The notes: a model not told the origin generated them from the sequence alone. A stretch of 64,000 nt of DNA from FW021-bin31 sp964647485 (GCA_964647485.1 CAZYHV010000007.1:62001-126000), one strand, 5' to 3'. Shown: positions 7,900 through 18,157, counted from the stretch's first letter. Numbers and translations: made by a program.

Positions 7900-9024
7900 A
7901 TGAAAATTGGAATTTTAGGAGGCGGACAACTGGGATATATGTTTTTGCAGAATGCTTTACAATATCCTGTAGAAATACATGTGTTAGACCCTAACCCTGA
8001 AGCCTCTTGTGCAAAACATTGTCATCATTTTGTAGTAGGCGATTTTTCAGATTATCAAACCGTGGTTGATTTTGGGGAGAATTTGGATGCGATCGGCATC
8101 GAAATAGAGCATGTGAATGTGGAGGCTATGCGGTATTTGAAGTCCTTAGGGAAAAGGGTAGTACCCGATCCGGATGCGTTAGCTGTTATTCAGGATAAGT
8201 CGGTTCAAAAAAAGTTTTATATGGAGAACAATATTCCTACTGCTCCTTCTTTTGAATTAGATGATTGGGAAGATTTAAAAGGCAAAAAGGAAGTGAAATA
8301 TCCCCTTTTTCAAAAAGCCAATAAGGGAGGATACGATGGGAAAGGTGTTCAATTCCTATCTTCAGAAGAGGACTTGGGTAAACAGCTGAAGGTTCCTTCT
8401 ATTTATGAAAAACCGGCTGATTTAGATAGAGAATTGGCCGTTGTGGTAGTGGCTGATGGAAATGGTCATATAATCAATTATCCGATTGTCGAATTGGTTT
8501 TTGATCAAAAACTAAATTTATTGGATTATTTGTTGCTTCCCTCAACAATATCTGATGAATTATCGGAAGAAGCGGGTCGTATAGGCAGAAAAGTAGTTCA
8601 ATGTTTAGATTCTCCGGGGGTTTTTGCTGTAGAACTTTTTTTGAATAAAGATAACTCTATATGGGTCAATGAAACGGCATGTCGGGTACATAATAGTGGG
8701 CATTCAACGATAGAAGCAGCATATAGCTCTCAATTTGACCAGATGTTACGCTGTTTGATGGGGTTGCCTTTGGGGAGCACAAAGTTATATACGACTTCAG
8801 CAATGGTTAATCTGATTGGAGCCGAAGGAGAGACAGGACCTGCCATAGTAGAAGGTCAGAACAAGCTTTTGGAGATTCCCGGTGTTTATTTGCATTGGTA
8901 TAATAAAGCAGAAAAACGCCCCGGAAGAAAAATGGGACATATTACCTTGGTAAATGACCATTTAGAAATATTAAGAAAACATATTAAAGAAGTAAATCAA
9001 ACTGTAAAAGTAATTACAAAATGA
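7900..9024 (+). CDS. purK: N5-carboxyaminoimidazole ribonucleotide synthase
   Basis: I place the start at ATG 7900 (MKIGILGGGQLGYMF), giving 374 residues; the ATG at 7834 would add a poorly conserved 22-residue tail. The enzyme is an ATP-grasp carboxylase that converts AIR, ATP and bicarbonate to N5-CAIR in purine synthesis. The GGGQLGYM start, the ATP-grasp lysine region PLFQKANKGGYDGKGVQ and the late NETACRVHNSGHSTIEA segment are all present. Its stop overlaps the purE start (ATGA), so translation is likely coupled with the enzyme acting next. Confidence 0.95.
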   Translation: MKIGILGGGQLGYMFLQNALQYPVEIHVLDPNPEASCAKHCHHFVVGDFSDYQTVVDFGENLDAIGIEIEHVNVEAMRYLKSLGKRVVPDPDALAVIQDKSVQKKFYMENNIPTAPSFELDDWEDLKGKKEVKYPLFQKANKGGYDGKGVQFLSSEEDLGKQLKVPSIYEKPADLDRELAVVVVADGNGHIINYPIVELVFDQKLNLLDYLLLPSTISDELSEEAGRIGRKVVQCLDSPGVFAVELFLNKDNSIWVNETACRVHNSGHSTIEAAYSSQFDQMLRCLMGLPLGSTKLYTTSAMVNLIGAEGETGPAIVEGQNKLLEIPGVYLHWYNKAEKRPGRKMGHITLVNDHLEILRKHIKEVNQTVKVITK

Positions 9025-9527
9025 TACAAGTAGGTATTATTATGGGAAGCGACAGCGATTTACCGGTCATGAAACCGGCTGCTGAAGTATTAGAGGAATT
9101 AGGGATAGAATATGAGTTAACGGTGGTCTCTGCTCACCGTACTCCGGAACGAATGTTTGAGTATGCTAAAACAGCCAAAGAAAGAGGTCTTCAGGTGATC
9201 CTTGCCGGTGCGGGGGGAGCAGCTCATTTACCCGGAATGGTGGCCTCTCTAACGACTTTGCCGGTAATAGGTGTCCCTGTGAAATCTTCCAATTCTATCG
9301 ATGGGTGGGATTCTGTTTTGTCCATCCTTCAAATGCCGAATGGAATTCCTGTGGCTACGGTTGCTTTAAATGCGGCAAAAAATGCAGGACTCTTAGCTGC
9401 TAGAATGATTGGTATCTCAAATGAAAAGGTAAGCAAAAATATGGCTGCTTTTCAGGAAGGATTGAAAGAACGAGTTGAAAAAAAGATAGAAATTGTCAAG
9501 AAGGACTATAAAAATACTTTTGATTAG
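9021..9527 (+). CDS. purE: N5-carboxyaminoimidazole ribonucleotide mutase, class I
   Basis: The protein has 168 residues, the normal class I PurE length. It converts N5-CAIR to CAIR. The N-terminal MGSDSDLPVM and the active-site segments SAHRTPERMFEYA and AGAGGAAHLPGMVAS are clear, with VGVPV-like GVPVKSSNSIDGWDS after them. Class I PurE works with PurK, which is immediately upstream and overlaps by 4 bp. A strong hairpin follows. Confidence 0.96.
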   Translation: MIQVGIIMGSDSDLPVMKPAAEVLEELGIEYELTVVSAHRTPERMFEYAKTAKERGLQVILAGAGGAAHLPGMVASLTTLPVIGVPVKSSNSIDGWDSVLSILQMPNGIPVATVALNAAKNAGLLAARMIGISNEKVSKNMAAFQEGLKERVEKKIEIVKKDYKNTFD

Positions 9528-9547
9528 AATGCGGATATACAACGATG

Positions 9548-9587
9548 AAGGAATGAAGTAACTTTCTTCACCAATACTTCATTCCTT
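9548..9587 (+). terminator. Hairpin downstream of purE
   Basis: AAGGAATGAAGTA (9548-9560) pairs perfectly with TACTTCATTCCTT (9575-9587) across a 14-nt loop. It lies 20 bp after the purE stop and before an AT-rich stretch without a clean T run, so it is a probable terminator or mRNA-stabilising hairpin. Confidence 0.5.
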
Positions 9588-9618
9588 TCATTTATTTAGG
9601 GCTGCTTCCGACTAATGT

Positions 9619-9894
9619 TTAACCCGCATTATTCATGGGATTAGTTTTTTTGTAGCTACAAGGTGGTATATTGAGTATAATCGAAATGCATCGAACTCCA
9701 CCGCAGTAGTAGCCTACTGCAAGGAGTTTGTAACGGGGGCTGTTGAGCTTGCTGAAACATAGATGCAAAAAGATAATTTCAAACCATTCCTCAAATTTGG
9801 GAAACAATCGAAACATGAAAAAAAGTTTACCAATCCATTGATTTTAAACGATTTGTAGAGTTGTTTCAAAAAAGTGGTGAATAATGCGGGTTAA
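9619..9894. mobile_element. MITE-like element with 17-bp perfect terminal inverted repeats
   Basis: TTAACCCGCATTATTCA at 9619-9635 is exactly inverted at 9878-9894, bounding 276 bp with no real coding content. An internal hairpin (GCAGTAG/CTACTGC) lies near 9703-9720. The ends resemble the presumed right end of the IS1380-family relic at 48090-48105 (TGAATAATTCGGATTA, 14 of 16 bases), so it may be a non-autonomous element moved by an IS1380-type transposase. I see no clear target-site duplication. It fills most of the gap between purE and poxB; the rest of that gap (9528-9618, 9895-9962) has only the purE hairpin. Confidence 0.6.
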
Positions 9895-9962
9895 TTTCCT
9901 TTACCTACTTTTTACTAACAAAACGTGTTATTGAGCAAGCCTTATCTAATGATGTTGTTTTG

Positions 9963-11705
9963 CTAGCCCAATAGAGATTTCAGATGACCAATATTACTTT
10001 TTACAATGTCTAAAACTTCATCTGTTTTTCCATCTACCAATAGCCGCGTTATAGATTTTGTGAAACCTTTGACCTGGTCAAAATCAACATGAGGAGGCAT
10101 AGCTAAAGCATCCGGATCGGTATAAACATTTACTAACACCGGTCCATCAGTAGCAAGTGCTTCTTTCATTGTATCTTCTACTTCCTCCGGATCTTCAATC
10201 TTGAACGTGCTAAACCCCATGGGTTTTGCTACCTCGTCAAAAGGCGGATTGACCATATCGGTTTGCCAATCTTCGTATCCGGCAACTTCCATTTCCAGTT
10301 TGACCATCCCTAGAACTCGATTGTTAAAAACGATAATTTTAATCGGCAGTTTGTATTGTGCAATGGTCATCAGATCTCCAAAAAGCATCGAAATTCCTCC
10401 ATCCCCACTGAAGGTAATCACTTGTCTGTCAGGATAACTAAGTGAAGCACCAATGGCCATCGGCATAGCATCTGCCATGGAACCATGATTAAAAGAACCC
10501 GTAAGATATCTATTCCTCTTTCCTTTAAGAAAACGTGCCGCCCAGACAGCACTCATGCCCGTATCTACCGTGAAAATAGCATCGTCATCTGCTAATTCAT
10601 CAATCGTATAGGCGATGTATTCCGGATGAATTTCTTTTTCTTCACCTTTATTTTTTACATAGGTCATCAAATCATCTTCCGTTTTTTTAAATTTTTCCCG
10701 GTTGACTTTTAAAAATTGATCTTCTGATTTTTCTTCGATCTGTGGAAGAAGAGCAGTAAGGGTATCTTTAATGTCTCCCGCTAATCCTAAGTCTACCTTG
10801 GCACGCCGACCTAATCGTTGGGGTTGTATATCTATTTGTACTATTGTATTGTCACAGGGAAGAAATTCAGAATAAGGGAAATCGGTCCCCAAAAGAACCA
10901 GTACCTCAGATTCTTTCATTGCTTCGTAGCCCGATTTATGACCTAATAATCCGTTCATTCCTGCTTTAAAGGGATTGTCGTCTGTCTCAAAAAATATTTT
11001 TCCTCTGAAGGAATAAGTAATGGGAGCTTTTAATTTTTTGGCTAATGACAATACTTCTTCCTTTGCATAACGACATCCATGTCCGCAGTAAAGGGTTACT
11101 TTCTTCTTTTTGTTCAATAGATCTGCCAAACGTTGAAGATCATCATCGGTGGGGCGATAAATTGCCCTGGGTCGGTAATTTTTTAAAGAAGTAGGTATTT
11201 CCGCTATCTTGGCCGAGGCAACATCTCCCGGTAATCCAACAACAGCTACCCCTCTGTCTTGAGTAGCATGTTGAATAGCAGTCTGCATGATATGTCCAAA
11301 TTGTTTTGCCGTACTTGCAGTATAAACGTATTTACTGCAGTCGTCAAAGAGCTTCATGGGGTTGGTCTCCTGGAAATTATCTTGACCTAATTTATCGGTA
11401 GTGATCGTGCTGGCAATAGCTATTACAGGATTCCCTGCTCGATTGGCGTCATATAATCCATTGACTAAATGAACATGTCCGGGACCACTACTTCCCATGC
11501 AACAGCCAATGCCATCTAATTCGGCATCCATGGAAGCTGCATAAGCGCCGGTCTCTTCATGACGAACGTGTATCCATTGTAGTCTGCCATCTCGTCGTAT
11601 GGCGTCATTAACCGGGTTTAAACTATCGCCGGTAACAGCATATACTCTTTTTACTCCGGCATCTACAAGCATTTTTACAAGTAAATCGGAAACATTTTTA
11701 GGCAT
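9963..11705 (-). CDS. poxB: Pyruvate dehydrogenase (quinone) / pyruvate oxidase
   Basis: This 580-residue TPP/FAD enzyme resembles E. coli PoxB along its whole length. It oxidises pyruvate to acetate and CO2 and passes electrons to membrane quinone. Evidence includes VYAVTGDSLNPVNDAIRR at 21-38, the TPP-activating glutamate in VRHEETGAYAA (Glu50), GSSGPGHVHLVNGLYDA, the TPP-binding motif FSGDGGISMLFGDL...FNN near residue 435-460, and a C-terminal GKTDEVLDIVKSN helix matching the PoxB membrane-binding tail. The tail argues against acetolactate synthase, whose real genes lie at 59.7-63.6 kb. It is a single gene transcribed toward the MITE. Confidence 0.92.
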   Translation of the reverse strand: MPKNVSDLLVKMLVDAGVKRVYAVTGDSLNPVNDAIRRDGRLQWIHVRHEETGAYAASMDAELDGIGCCMGSSGPGHVHLVNGLYDANRAGNPVIAIASTITTDKLGQDNFQETNPMKLFDDCSKYVYTASTAKQFGHIMQTAIQHATQDRGVAVVGLPGDVASAKIAEIPTSLKNYRPRAIYRPTDDDLQRLADLLNKKKKVTLYCGHGCRYAKEEVLSLAKKLKAPITYSFRGKIFFETDDNPFKAGMNGLLGHKSGYEAMKESEVLVLLGTDFPYSEFLPCDNTIVQIDIQPQRLGRRAKVDLGLAGDIKDTLTALLPQIEEKSEDQFLKVNREKFKKTEDDLMTYVKNKGEEKEIHPEYIAYTIDELADDDAIFTVDTGMSAVWAARFLKGKRNRYLTGSFNHGSMADAMPMAIGASLSYPDRQVITFSGDGGISMLFGDLMTIAQYKLPIKIIVFNNRVLGMVKLEMEVAGYEDWQTDMVNPPFDEVAKPMGFSTFKIEDPEEVEDTMKEALATDGPVLVNVYTDPDALAMPPHVDFDQVKGFTKSITRLLVDGKTDEVLDIVKSNIGHLKSLLG

Positions 11706-11818
11706 AAAAAACTATTTTAATAAAGTAAAGAATTGCATTTCTACCCTACAAGGTAAGAAAAAGCCCAGGAAAAAAGTTATTGCTTATTAGGTTTTATTAA
11801 GGCATTAACAATAGTTGT

Positions 11819-14800
11819 TTAGTCATCCTCCTCTTCTTGTTTTAATTTTGGAGGAATGAGTTTGTACATGACCGGTGTGACTATCCTTGAAAGGAGGGTA
11901 GAGCTGATCAGCCCTCCAATCATGACTATGGCGAGGGGAGAAATAAGCGGATTGCTGGATAAGGCAATAGGAATTAATCCTCCAATGGCGGTCATTGTCG
12001 TCAGAATAATGGGCAAAAAGCGAGCTTCTCCTGCTTTTTCTATGGCTTCTATTAAAGGCATTCCCTGTTCTCTTAATTCATTGGTAAAATCGACTTGTAA
12101 AATCGTGTTTTTTACTTCGATACCGGCCAGTGCTACCAGACCAATTGTGGCCACAAAAGAAAGCGTGTTACCTGTTATCAGAAGCGCTAAAACAGCGCCT
12201 ACTATGCCTAGAGGGATAACAGAAAGAACAATAAAGGTACTCTTGAAGGTACCAAATTGCAATAATAAAACTGCGATGAATAAAAAGCCGGCTACCAATA
12301 TGATTTTGGTGAAACCTTGAAAAGACTCTTCTCGACCTTGTAACTGACCACCCATTTCAAAATGATAGCCGGCAGGAAGCTGCACCTTTTGCATCTTGTC
12401 TATCACTCTTTGAGTTACTTTGTCAACGGAAAACCCCTGTTTGACAAAGGAAGTAACCGAAACAGTACGTACTTTGTTCAAGTGTTTGATACGTACAGGG
12501 GAATTTTTTAGTTGTAAAGTTGCGAATTGCTTTATAGGATAAGCTGCTCCATCCATATTATTGACATAAATGGAATTGAAAACATTCAAATCAGGATAAG
12601 AGGAATGAGCTGTCTTTAATAAAATAGTGAAATCCTTGTCTTCTTTTTCCGGATCGGTAAAAGTACCTACCGGTAATCCCGCAATGGCTGCCCGAACAGT
12701 TCTGCTGATATTGATAGAGGGAATACCCAAGGACTTTGCTTTTGCATGATTGATCTTGACTTGAATATCGGATTTTAAATTCTTTACCGGATTATTGACA
12801 TAGATGGTTCCATCAGTTTCATTTAATAGTTGATCTACTTCTCCTGCCAGTCTTCTTAAAGTATCTAAATTTTCTCCTTTTAATTTTATTTCTATTGGAG
12901 AGACAATTGCATTTCCTTGTTGGAAGTCTTTTACTTCGACTTTGGCACCATTGAATGGCGTCCATTTCTCTCGTAAACTATCGATGATTTTCTTCTTCTC
13001 TTTGGTTTTAACGTTGGGCTGTAGTTGCACAAAGATTTCTCCGAAATCACTATGTTCGTTTTCTTGTAACACATTGTAATATACCTGAGGATTTCCTTTT
13101 CCTACATTGGAGGTATAGTATTTTACGGAAGGTATTTCTCCGAGTTGTCGCTCTATCTTATGCATGATGGAGTCCGTGTAATGAATGTTGGACTGTAAGG
13201 GAGCATGAACATCAATCAGGAATTGAGGTTTTTCTGAAGGAGGAAATAAGCTGGTGCCAATGACACGAATGAGAAATAAAGCTCCGGCAAAGATAAGTCC
13301 TGCTATGACTAGTGTTTTTCCCGGATGTTTTAAACCTTTATCTAAAAGAGGAGCATAGGTCTTGTGAATCCCTCTTTGAAGGTACTGAAGGAAAATATTT
13401 CCATGTTCATTTTCTTGAGGTTTAAGGAGTTTACTCGAGAAGAAAGGAACAATAGTCAAAGCAACCAGCATGGAACCAAAAATGGTAGAAATAATGGCTA
13501 CCGGAAGACTTCTAATAAAATCTCCTGCTTCTTCCGGCATAAATAATAAGGGCATGAAAGCGATCATAAGGGTTGCCGTACATCCCAAAACGGCTTTCGT
13601 AATTTGTCCGGTAGCTTTTTTAGTTGCTGCTAATCGGGTATGTCCTTCCCGCATCCATCTTTCTATATTTTCAACGACGACAATACTATCATCGACCAGT
13701 AGCCCCAGCGCTACAACAAAACCGACAATACTCAGTTGATTTAAATTGAAACCAAAAAGATTTAATAAAATAATACCGATACTCAGAGATAAAGGAATGG
13801 CTAGCATCACCACCAGTGAGGCCCGATTCCCTAAAGGCAAAAGCGTGAGGAGTACCAGAAAAATAGCAATCAGAAAGTCTTCTCCCAATTCACTTAAGCG
13901 ATTGCTTACGTTATTGGCCTGATCAAATGGAACAACGAGCCGGATATCATCAGGTAAGGTTTCCTTGAATTTTTGAATAACAGGCAAATAATTTGTTTGT
14001 ATTTCAGATATGTTTTGTCCTTTTTTCATAGCCGCGACAACACTCACAGAACGATTCCCATTAAGTCTGATGATATGCTTTGGGGTATCAAAACTGAAAT
14101 ATACATGGGCAATATCTTTTAATTGGAGATTTCCATTTTTGGTGCCGGCAATAATCATATCTTTAATCTGTTGGAGCGAATGAAAATCCGTATTTGTTTT
14201 GACGTTAAAGGCTTTCCCATTTTCGTTAACAACGCCTCCTGGAATGGTGGTAAAATTGCTTTTTACAGCATTAGCAACCGCATTTAATGGGATTTTCAGA
14301 TGAGCCATTTTTCCTAGATCTAAATCTACACGCACAATAGCATCCGGTAATCCTTGTATTTCCACATCTTTTAGTCCCCCTACCTTTTCCAGCTCATCCT
14401 GTAAGTCGGTTGCATATTTCCGTAATTTATCTTTGGGGGCATTATCAGATACCAGCTCCATTTGAAGGATATTGACATTTGAAGGGTCAAATCCTTGTAC
14501 TTGAAGGGATTGGATGCCTTCGGGTAAGTCTCTTTTGATGTTATTTACGGTACGGGATAATTCTTGGAGTTTGTCATTTACATTGCTATTATAGTCAAAT
14601 TCTACAACCAGTACCGCCAAGCTATTACTGATATTTGTAGTAATCCTTTTGATGCTTTCCATGGCATAGATCTTCTTTTCCAATGGTTTAACCACCAGTT
14701 GCTCCATGTCTTTGGGGCTGGTGCCCGGATAAACCACTGAAACAGAGTAGCTGGGCGCGTTAATACTTGGATCTTCAGAGCGAGGCATGTTTAGAATATT

Positions 14801-14887
14801 GGTAATCCCTAATGCCGCAATCATCAATACGATGACCAAGGTGAAGCGGTAATTTTTTATAGCATAATTTGTGAATTTATTTTTCAT
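11819..14887 (-). CDS. RND efflux transporter, inner-membrane permease (AcrB/MdtB type)
   Basis: The protein has 1022 residues with the twelve-helix, two-porter-loop layout of the ACR_tran family. It uses proton motive force to expel drugs or other hydrophobic compounds through a tripartite complex. Seen: an N-terminal helix followed by MPRSEDPSINAPSYSVSVVYPG, and the proton-relay helix ALGLLVDDSIVVVENIERW with the Asp pair. The second half ends KLIPPKLKQEEEDD. The start overlaps the MFP stop by 4 bp, so the two are translationally coupled. Substrates cannot be read from sequence. Confidence 0.93.
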   Translation of the reverse strand: MKNKFTNYAIKNYRFTLVIVLMIAALGITNILNMPRSEDPSINAPSYSVSVVYPGTSPKDMEQLVVKPLEKKIYAMESIKRITTNISNSLAVLVVEFDYNSNVNDKLQELSRTVNNIKRDLPEGIQSLQVQGFDPSNVNILQMELVSDNAPKDKLRKYATDLQDELEKVGGLKDVEIQGLPDAIVRVDLDLGKMAHLKIPLNAVANAVKSNFTTIPGGVVNENGKAFNVKTNTDFHSLQQIKDMIIAGTKNGNLQLKDIAHVYFSFDTPKHIIRLNGNRSVSVVAAMKKGQNISEIQTNYLPVIQKFKETLPDDIRLVVPFDQANNVSNRLSELGEDFLIAIFLVLLTLLPLGNRASLVVMLAIPLSLSIGIILLNLFGFNLNQLSIVGFVVALGLLVDDSIVVVENIERWMREGHTRLAATKKATGQITKAVLGCTATLMIAFMPLLFMPEEAGDFIRSLPVAIISTIFGSMLVALTIVPFFSSKLLKPQENEHGNIFLQYLQRGIHKTYAPLLDKGLKHPGKTLVIAGLIFAGALFLIRVIGTSLFPPSEKPQFLIDVHAPLQSNIHYTDSIMHKIERQLGEIPSVKYYTSNVGKGNPQVYYNVLQENEHSDFGEIFVQLQPNVKTKEKKKIIDSLREKWTPFNGAKVEVKDFQQGNAIVSPIEIKLKGENLDTLRRLAGEVDQLLNETDGTIYVNNPVKNLKSDIQVKINHAKAKSLGIPSINISRTVRAAIAGLPVGTFTDPEKEDKDFTILLKTAHSSYPDLNVFNSIYVNNMDGAAYPIKQFATLQLKNSPVRIKHLNKVRTVSVTSFVKQGFSVDKVTQRVIDKMQKVQLPAGYHFEMGGQLQGREESFQGFTKIILVAGFLFIAVLLLQFGTFKSTFIVLSVIPLGIVGAVLALLITGNTLSFVATIGLVALAGIEVKNTILQVDFTNELREQGMPLIEAIEKAGEARFLPIILTTMTAIGGLIPIALSSNPLISPLAIVMIGGLISSTLLSRIVTPVMYKLIPPKLKQEEEDD

Positions 14888-15942
14888 CTCTCGGTAGTTT
14901 TAATGGTGGCACCGTCTTTTAAATAAGCGCTTCCGGAAATGATGATATATTTTTCGCCTTTTAACCCTTTTTTTATCAAAACTCCATTTGATGTGATTTT
15001 TGCAATCGTTACTTTTACTTTTTGTGCCTTTTTTTTGTCGTTGGTGACAAATACATATCCACTATGTCCTTCGCCATCCAATAAGGCATCATAAGGGATT
15101 AACCATCCTTTGTTTGTTGTAGAAGGGTAAAGGGTAGCTTTCCCGAAAAGACCTGAAGCCGGATGGACTTTCTGACTTTGATTGATGAGGATATCGAGGG
15201 TGAAAGAACCCGTCTTAGGATCTACATTTTTGCTCTTTTTTTGGACTGTTCCTTTGATTTTAATACCGGGAGCAGCATCGGTGGTTATTTTAGCAGAATC
15301 CCCGGTTTGGATAGTCGCCCATTGATAATCACTGACCCCTGTTTTAAAAATCCACCCTTTGTTGGATTCACTATTTACCAGAAATACAGGCTTCCCCGCC
15401 GGAACCATTTGTCCTTCTTTCATATATTTTTCGAGTACAATACCATTGTGACGGGCTATAATTTGAGAATGTTTATTATTAAAATTTGCCGCTTCCATAC
15501 GCTGTTTAGCTAAATTGAGTGCTGTTTTGGCATTCTGTTTTTGTTCTAAAGTAGCCACACTGTCCAGATAGAGCCGTGTTGCTCTTTTATAGTCTCTTTT
15601 GGCCTTTTTTAAGGCTAAAGTAGCCTGTTGTGCAGCTGCATTGATTTCTTTTCCGTAAACGGTAGCTAAGAGTTGTCCTTTTTTGAAAGTTTCTCCTTCG
15701 CTCACAAAGATCTTATTGATGATTCCTCCATTCTTAAACGAAAGTGGAGTTTCATTATTGGTAGTGAAATATCCTGAGGTGGTAAATACTTCAGATAAAG
15801 AATCTGTTGTCAGTGCCATGAGTTTTACAGGGATGGTATCCTGCGGATGACTCTCTTGTTTTGATTGGTTAGAATGACAAGCACTTAATATCAGCATTCC
15901 CCAAAATAAAACTACTCCTATTTTGTATTTCATACGTTTCAT
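14884..15942 (-). CDS. RND efflux periplasmic adaptor (membrane fusion protein), lipoprotein
   Basis: This 352-residue adaptor has a lipoprotein signal ending LILSAC (lipobox). The lipoyl/hairpin half reads ISEG-like ...INKIFVSEGETFKKGQLLATVYG, followed by a short alpha-helical hairpin (AAQQATLALKKAKRDYKRATRLY) and the returning lipoyl strand IIARHNGIVLEKYMKEGQMVPAG. It links the RND pump at 11819-14887 to the TolC protein encoded just upstream. Gene order on the minus strand is TetR, TolC, MFP, RND. Confidence 0.92.
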   Translation of the reverse strand: MKRMKYKIGVVLFWGMLILSACHSNQSKQESHPQDTIPVKLMALTTDSLSEVFTTSGYFTTNNETPLSFKNGGIINKIFVSEGETFKKGQLLATVYGKEINAAAQQATLALKKAKRDYKRATRLYLDSVATLEQKQNAKTALNLAKQRMEAANFNNKHSQIIARHNGIVLEKYMKEGQMVPAGKPVFLVNSESNKGWIFKTGVSDYQWATIQTGDSAKITTDAAPGIKIKGTVQKKSKNVDPKTGSFTLDILINQSQKVHPASGLFGKATLYPSTTNKGWLIPYDALLDGEGHSGYVFVTNDKKKAQKVKVTIAKITSNGVLIKKGLKGEKYIIISGSAYLKDGATIKTTER

Positions 15943-15945
15943 TTT

Positions 15946-17310
15946 TTATTTTAATTTATAGGAAGCGGTTGCTCTTTCTAATTTAGCTTGAGCTTCCAAT
16001 ACTTTGTATTTGTTTATACTTACTGCCATTTTTGCTTTTGTCAATTGATTTCTTGCGTCAATAGTTTCTAGATAGGTATTGGCGCCTTCTTTGTATCCCC
16101 GGTAGATCAGTCGATGGTATGTTTTTGCTGATTCTAATTGTTTTTTAGAAGAAAGAAAATTCTGATAAGCAGCTTTTAATCTGTTTTGTGCAACGTGGCC
16201 TTTGAGTTTTAATTGCTGCTCAGCCTTATCAATTTTCAATTGATTATTTTTAATGGATAAATAGGAACTTTTTATTTTGTTTTTATTCTGCATTCCCTCA
16301 AATAGGGGAATTTTTAATTGTACTCCGACCATAAAATATCTGGATTGGTTATTGAATTTCCAGTTTTCTGCCTGAGAACCTAAATCCAGAAATCCATTTA
16401 GAGTAGGGTAGTAGATGGATTTTTTCATTTGATAATAATCCTTTGAAATGTTTTTTGCCTGTTGGAGGGCTTTGAGCTCTTCTCTTCCTGCTATATTTAC
16501 CTTCTTTTGGAGGGATTGTAGCACGTGTTGCACTTTCTTGTGAGCTTGAGCGGGGGTATCGATGGCCAACTCTTGATTTCGATTTAAGAGGAAATTGAAA
16601 TATCGTTTCGCATTATCCGACTTTTGTATAGCTGTTGTAATTTTAGCTTCTACAGCTTCGATTTCACTCTGTGATCTTAGAATATAAGCGGGAATTCCCT
16701 TTCCATTTTCTAACAAACTTTTATTCATTCGTTTATTTTCTTTGGCTAGGTTCAGAGCTGATCGATAGACGTTGATTGCTTCCAGGGCTTGAAGATATTG
16801 GTAATAGGCCGTTTTTACTTTTTCGATTAAGTTTCTTTTATAAATAGTGATTTCATATTGACTCAGCTGCACTTGTTTTGTTTTGATAGTCTTGTTGTAT
16901 TTCAACTGCGTATTAATGATAGGGACTTCCGTATGTATTTTAAAATCGTAAAAATTTTGAGGTAAAAAATTGATATTTTGATTCTCTAATTGTGGAAATT
17001 GATGGGATTGGGTCAATTGGTTTAAGGTAGTATAAACGCCATTCAGCATGTCTCCAATAGGAAGAGAAATGTCCCTTCCCCCGTTGGCGGTGGTGTAATC
17101 TGCCTGTATTCCCACACTTGGATAAAAGAGTCCTTTTGCTGTCTTTAAAGCATATACTGCTTGTTGTAAGGAAATGTTTTTTTGCTGTAAGACGATATTA
17201 TTTTCTAGTGCACTATCTACGTAAGTGGATAGCATATCTTGAGAAAACCCTGTTAAGGAAAGAGTTAAAAAACTAACCGAGAGGAGTGTTATTTTCTTTA
17301 ATATTAACAT
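15946..17310 (-). CDS. TolC-family outer membrane efflux protein
   Basis: The 454-residue protein starts with a signal peptide (LILKKITLLSVSFLTLSLTGFSQ) and shows the two-fold repeat of long coiled helices typical of OEP/TolC: ALENNIVLQQKNISLQQAVY near the N-terminus and the repeat after about residue 280. The C-terminal helix ENANTYLE-type segment (GYKEGANTYLETIDARNQLTKAKM) matches the 'G..s.l.vl.aq..l..a' signature. It should form the outer membrane channel of the efflux system. It starts 2 bp downstream of the TetR stop. Confidence 0.93.
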   Translation of the reverse strand: MLILKKITLLSVSFLTLSLTGFSQDMLSTYVDSALENNIVLQQKNISLQQAVYALKTAKGLFYPSVGIQADYTTANGGRDISLPIGDMLNGVYTTLNQLTQSHQFPQLENQNINFLPQNFYDFKIHTEVPIINTQLKYNKTIKTKQVQLSQYEITIYKRNLIEKVKTAYYQYLQALEAINVYRSALNLAKENKRMNKSLLENGKGIPAYILRSQSEIEAVEAKITTAIQKSDNAKRYFNFLLNRNQELAIDTPAQAHKKVQHVLQSLQKKVNIAGREELKALQQAKNISKDYYQMKKSIYYPTLNGFLDLGSQAENWKFNNQSRYFMVGVQLKIPLFEGMQNKNKIKSSYLSIKNNQLKIDKAEQQLKLKGHVAQNRLKAAYQNFLSSKKQLESAKTYHRLIYRGYKEGANTYLETIDARNQLTKAKMAVSINKYKVLEAQAKLERATASYKLK

Positions 17311-17312
17311 TG

Positions 17313-17969
17313 TTAATTACCTTTATAGTTTTTCAGGATATCGGCATATAGATTAAAACTGCTTTGGATAATTTGAGAAGTATCTATTTCTTCTTTAATG
17401 GTTTTATTTGCAATAAGTCCCAATTGTCCGTTGTTTTTTAAAGTGCACAATCCATGTAGATTGGACCAGACCAATAAGGCTAATATTTTCGCATTGGCAT
17501 CTTTAAAATAACCATTTTGGATACAGTCTTCTACCGTATTAATTAATGATTGAAAGGCCTGTTTCCCTTCGTCCCATTCACTGTTTTCACAATCTGAATT
17601 ATTGTTTTGGAGGTGCTTTAATGATTCTCTTATGATAAACATTAATTCATAATACCCGGGGTTGTCTATGGCAAAATCTAAATAGCATCTTCCCATGGCT
17701 TTAAGCCTTTCATAAGGGTCTTCTACCAGGTGCAGGGTTTCGAACTGTTTGTTTAATAATTTAAAGCCTTCCTGGTGTAATGCGTATATGATCTCTGCTT
17801 TGTCTTTGTAATATAAATAGATGGTGGTCGGGCTAATATCAATTGCAGAGGCTATTTTTCGAATAGAAGTAGCCTGGTAGCCCCGGTTTAAAAAAAGTTT
17901 TTTTGCCGCCTCGAGAATCTGTGCTCTGGATATATCTTTTCCTTTGGTTTTTGTGTTCCTTCTTGCCAT
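17313..17969 (-). CDS. TetR-family transcriptional regulator of the efflux operon
   Basis: The 218 residues begin with a charged tail and a TetR helix-turn-helix (ILEAAKKLFLNRGYQATSIRKIA, then ISPTTIYLYYKDKAEII), residues about 17-65. The ligand-binding half includes 'YYELMFI', common in TetR proteins of the WHG/AcrR type. It is first in a run TetR-TolC-MFP-RND with 2-4 bp spacing, so it probably represses its own operon until an inducer binds. The 188-bp gap before the divergent FTR1 gene holds the promoter; I did not find a clear operator. Confidence 0.9.
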   Translation of the reverse strand: MARRNTKTKGKDISRAQILEAAKKLFLNRGYQATSIRKIASAIDISPTTIYLYYKDKAEIIYALHQEGFKLLNKQFETLHLVEDPYERLKAMGRCYLDFAIDNPGYYELMFIIRESLKHLQNNNSDCENSEWDEGKQAFQSLINTVEDCIQNGYFKDANAKILALLVWSNLHGLCTLKNNGQLGLIANKTIKEEIDTSQIIQSSFNLYADILKNYKGN

Positions 17970-18157
17970 GATAATGCAAAGGTAATTAACACTGTTAATA
18001 TTTCAAAAAAAGTTCAAAATATTTTTAATAAAAAGTGGAGGAGAAGCACTTTTTAATCCATCTATTGAACTACTTCCGATTAGAAAAGAAAAATTCCCGT
18101 TTTCGCAAATCGGAAATTGAAGGAATGAATAGTTTTGCATGATTCTAAAATTTAGAG

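Noticed and set aside
9619..9816. Minus-strand frame of 65 codons inside the MITE-like element
   Set aside because: Small frame within an inverted-repeat element with no recognisable motif.
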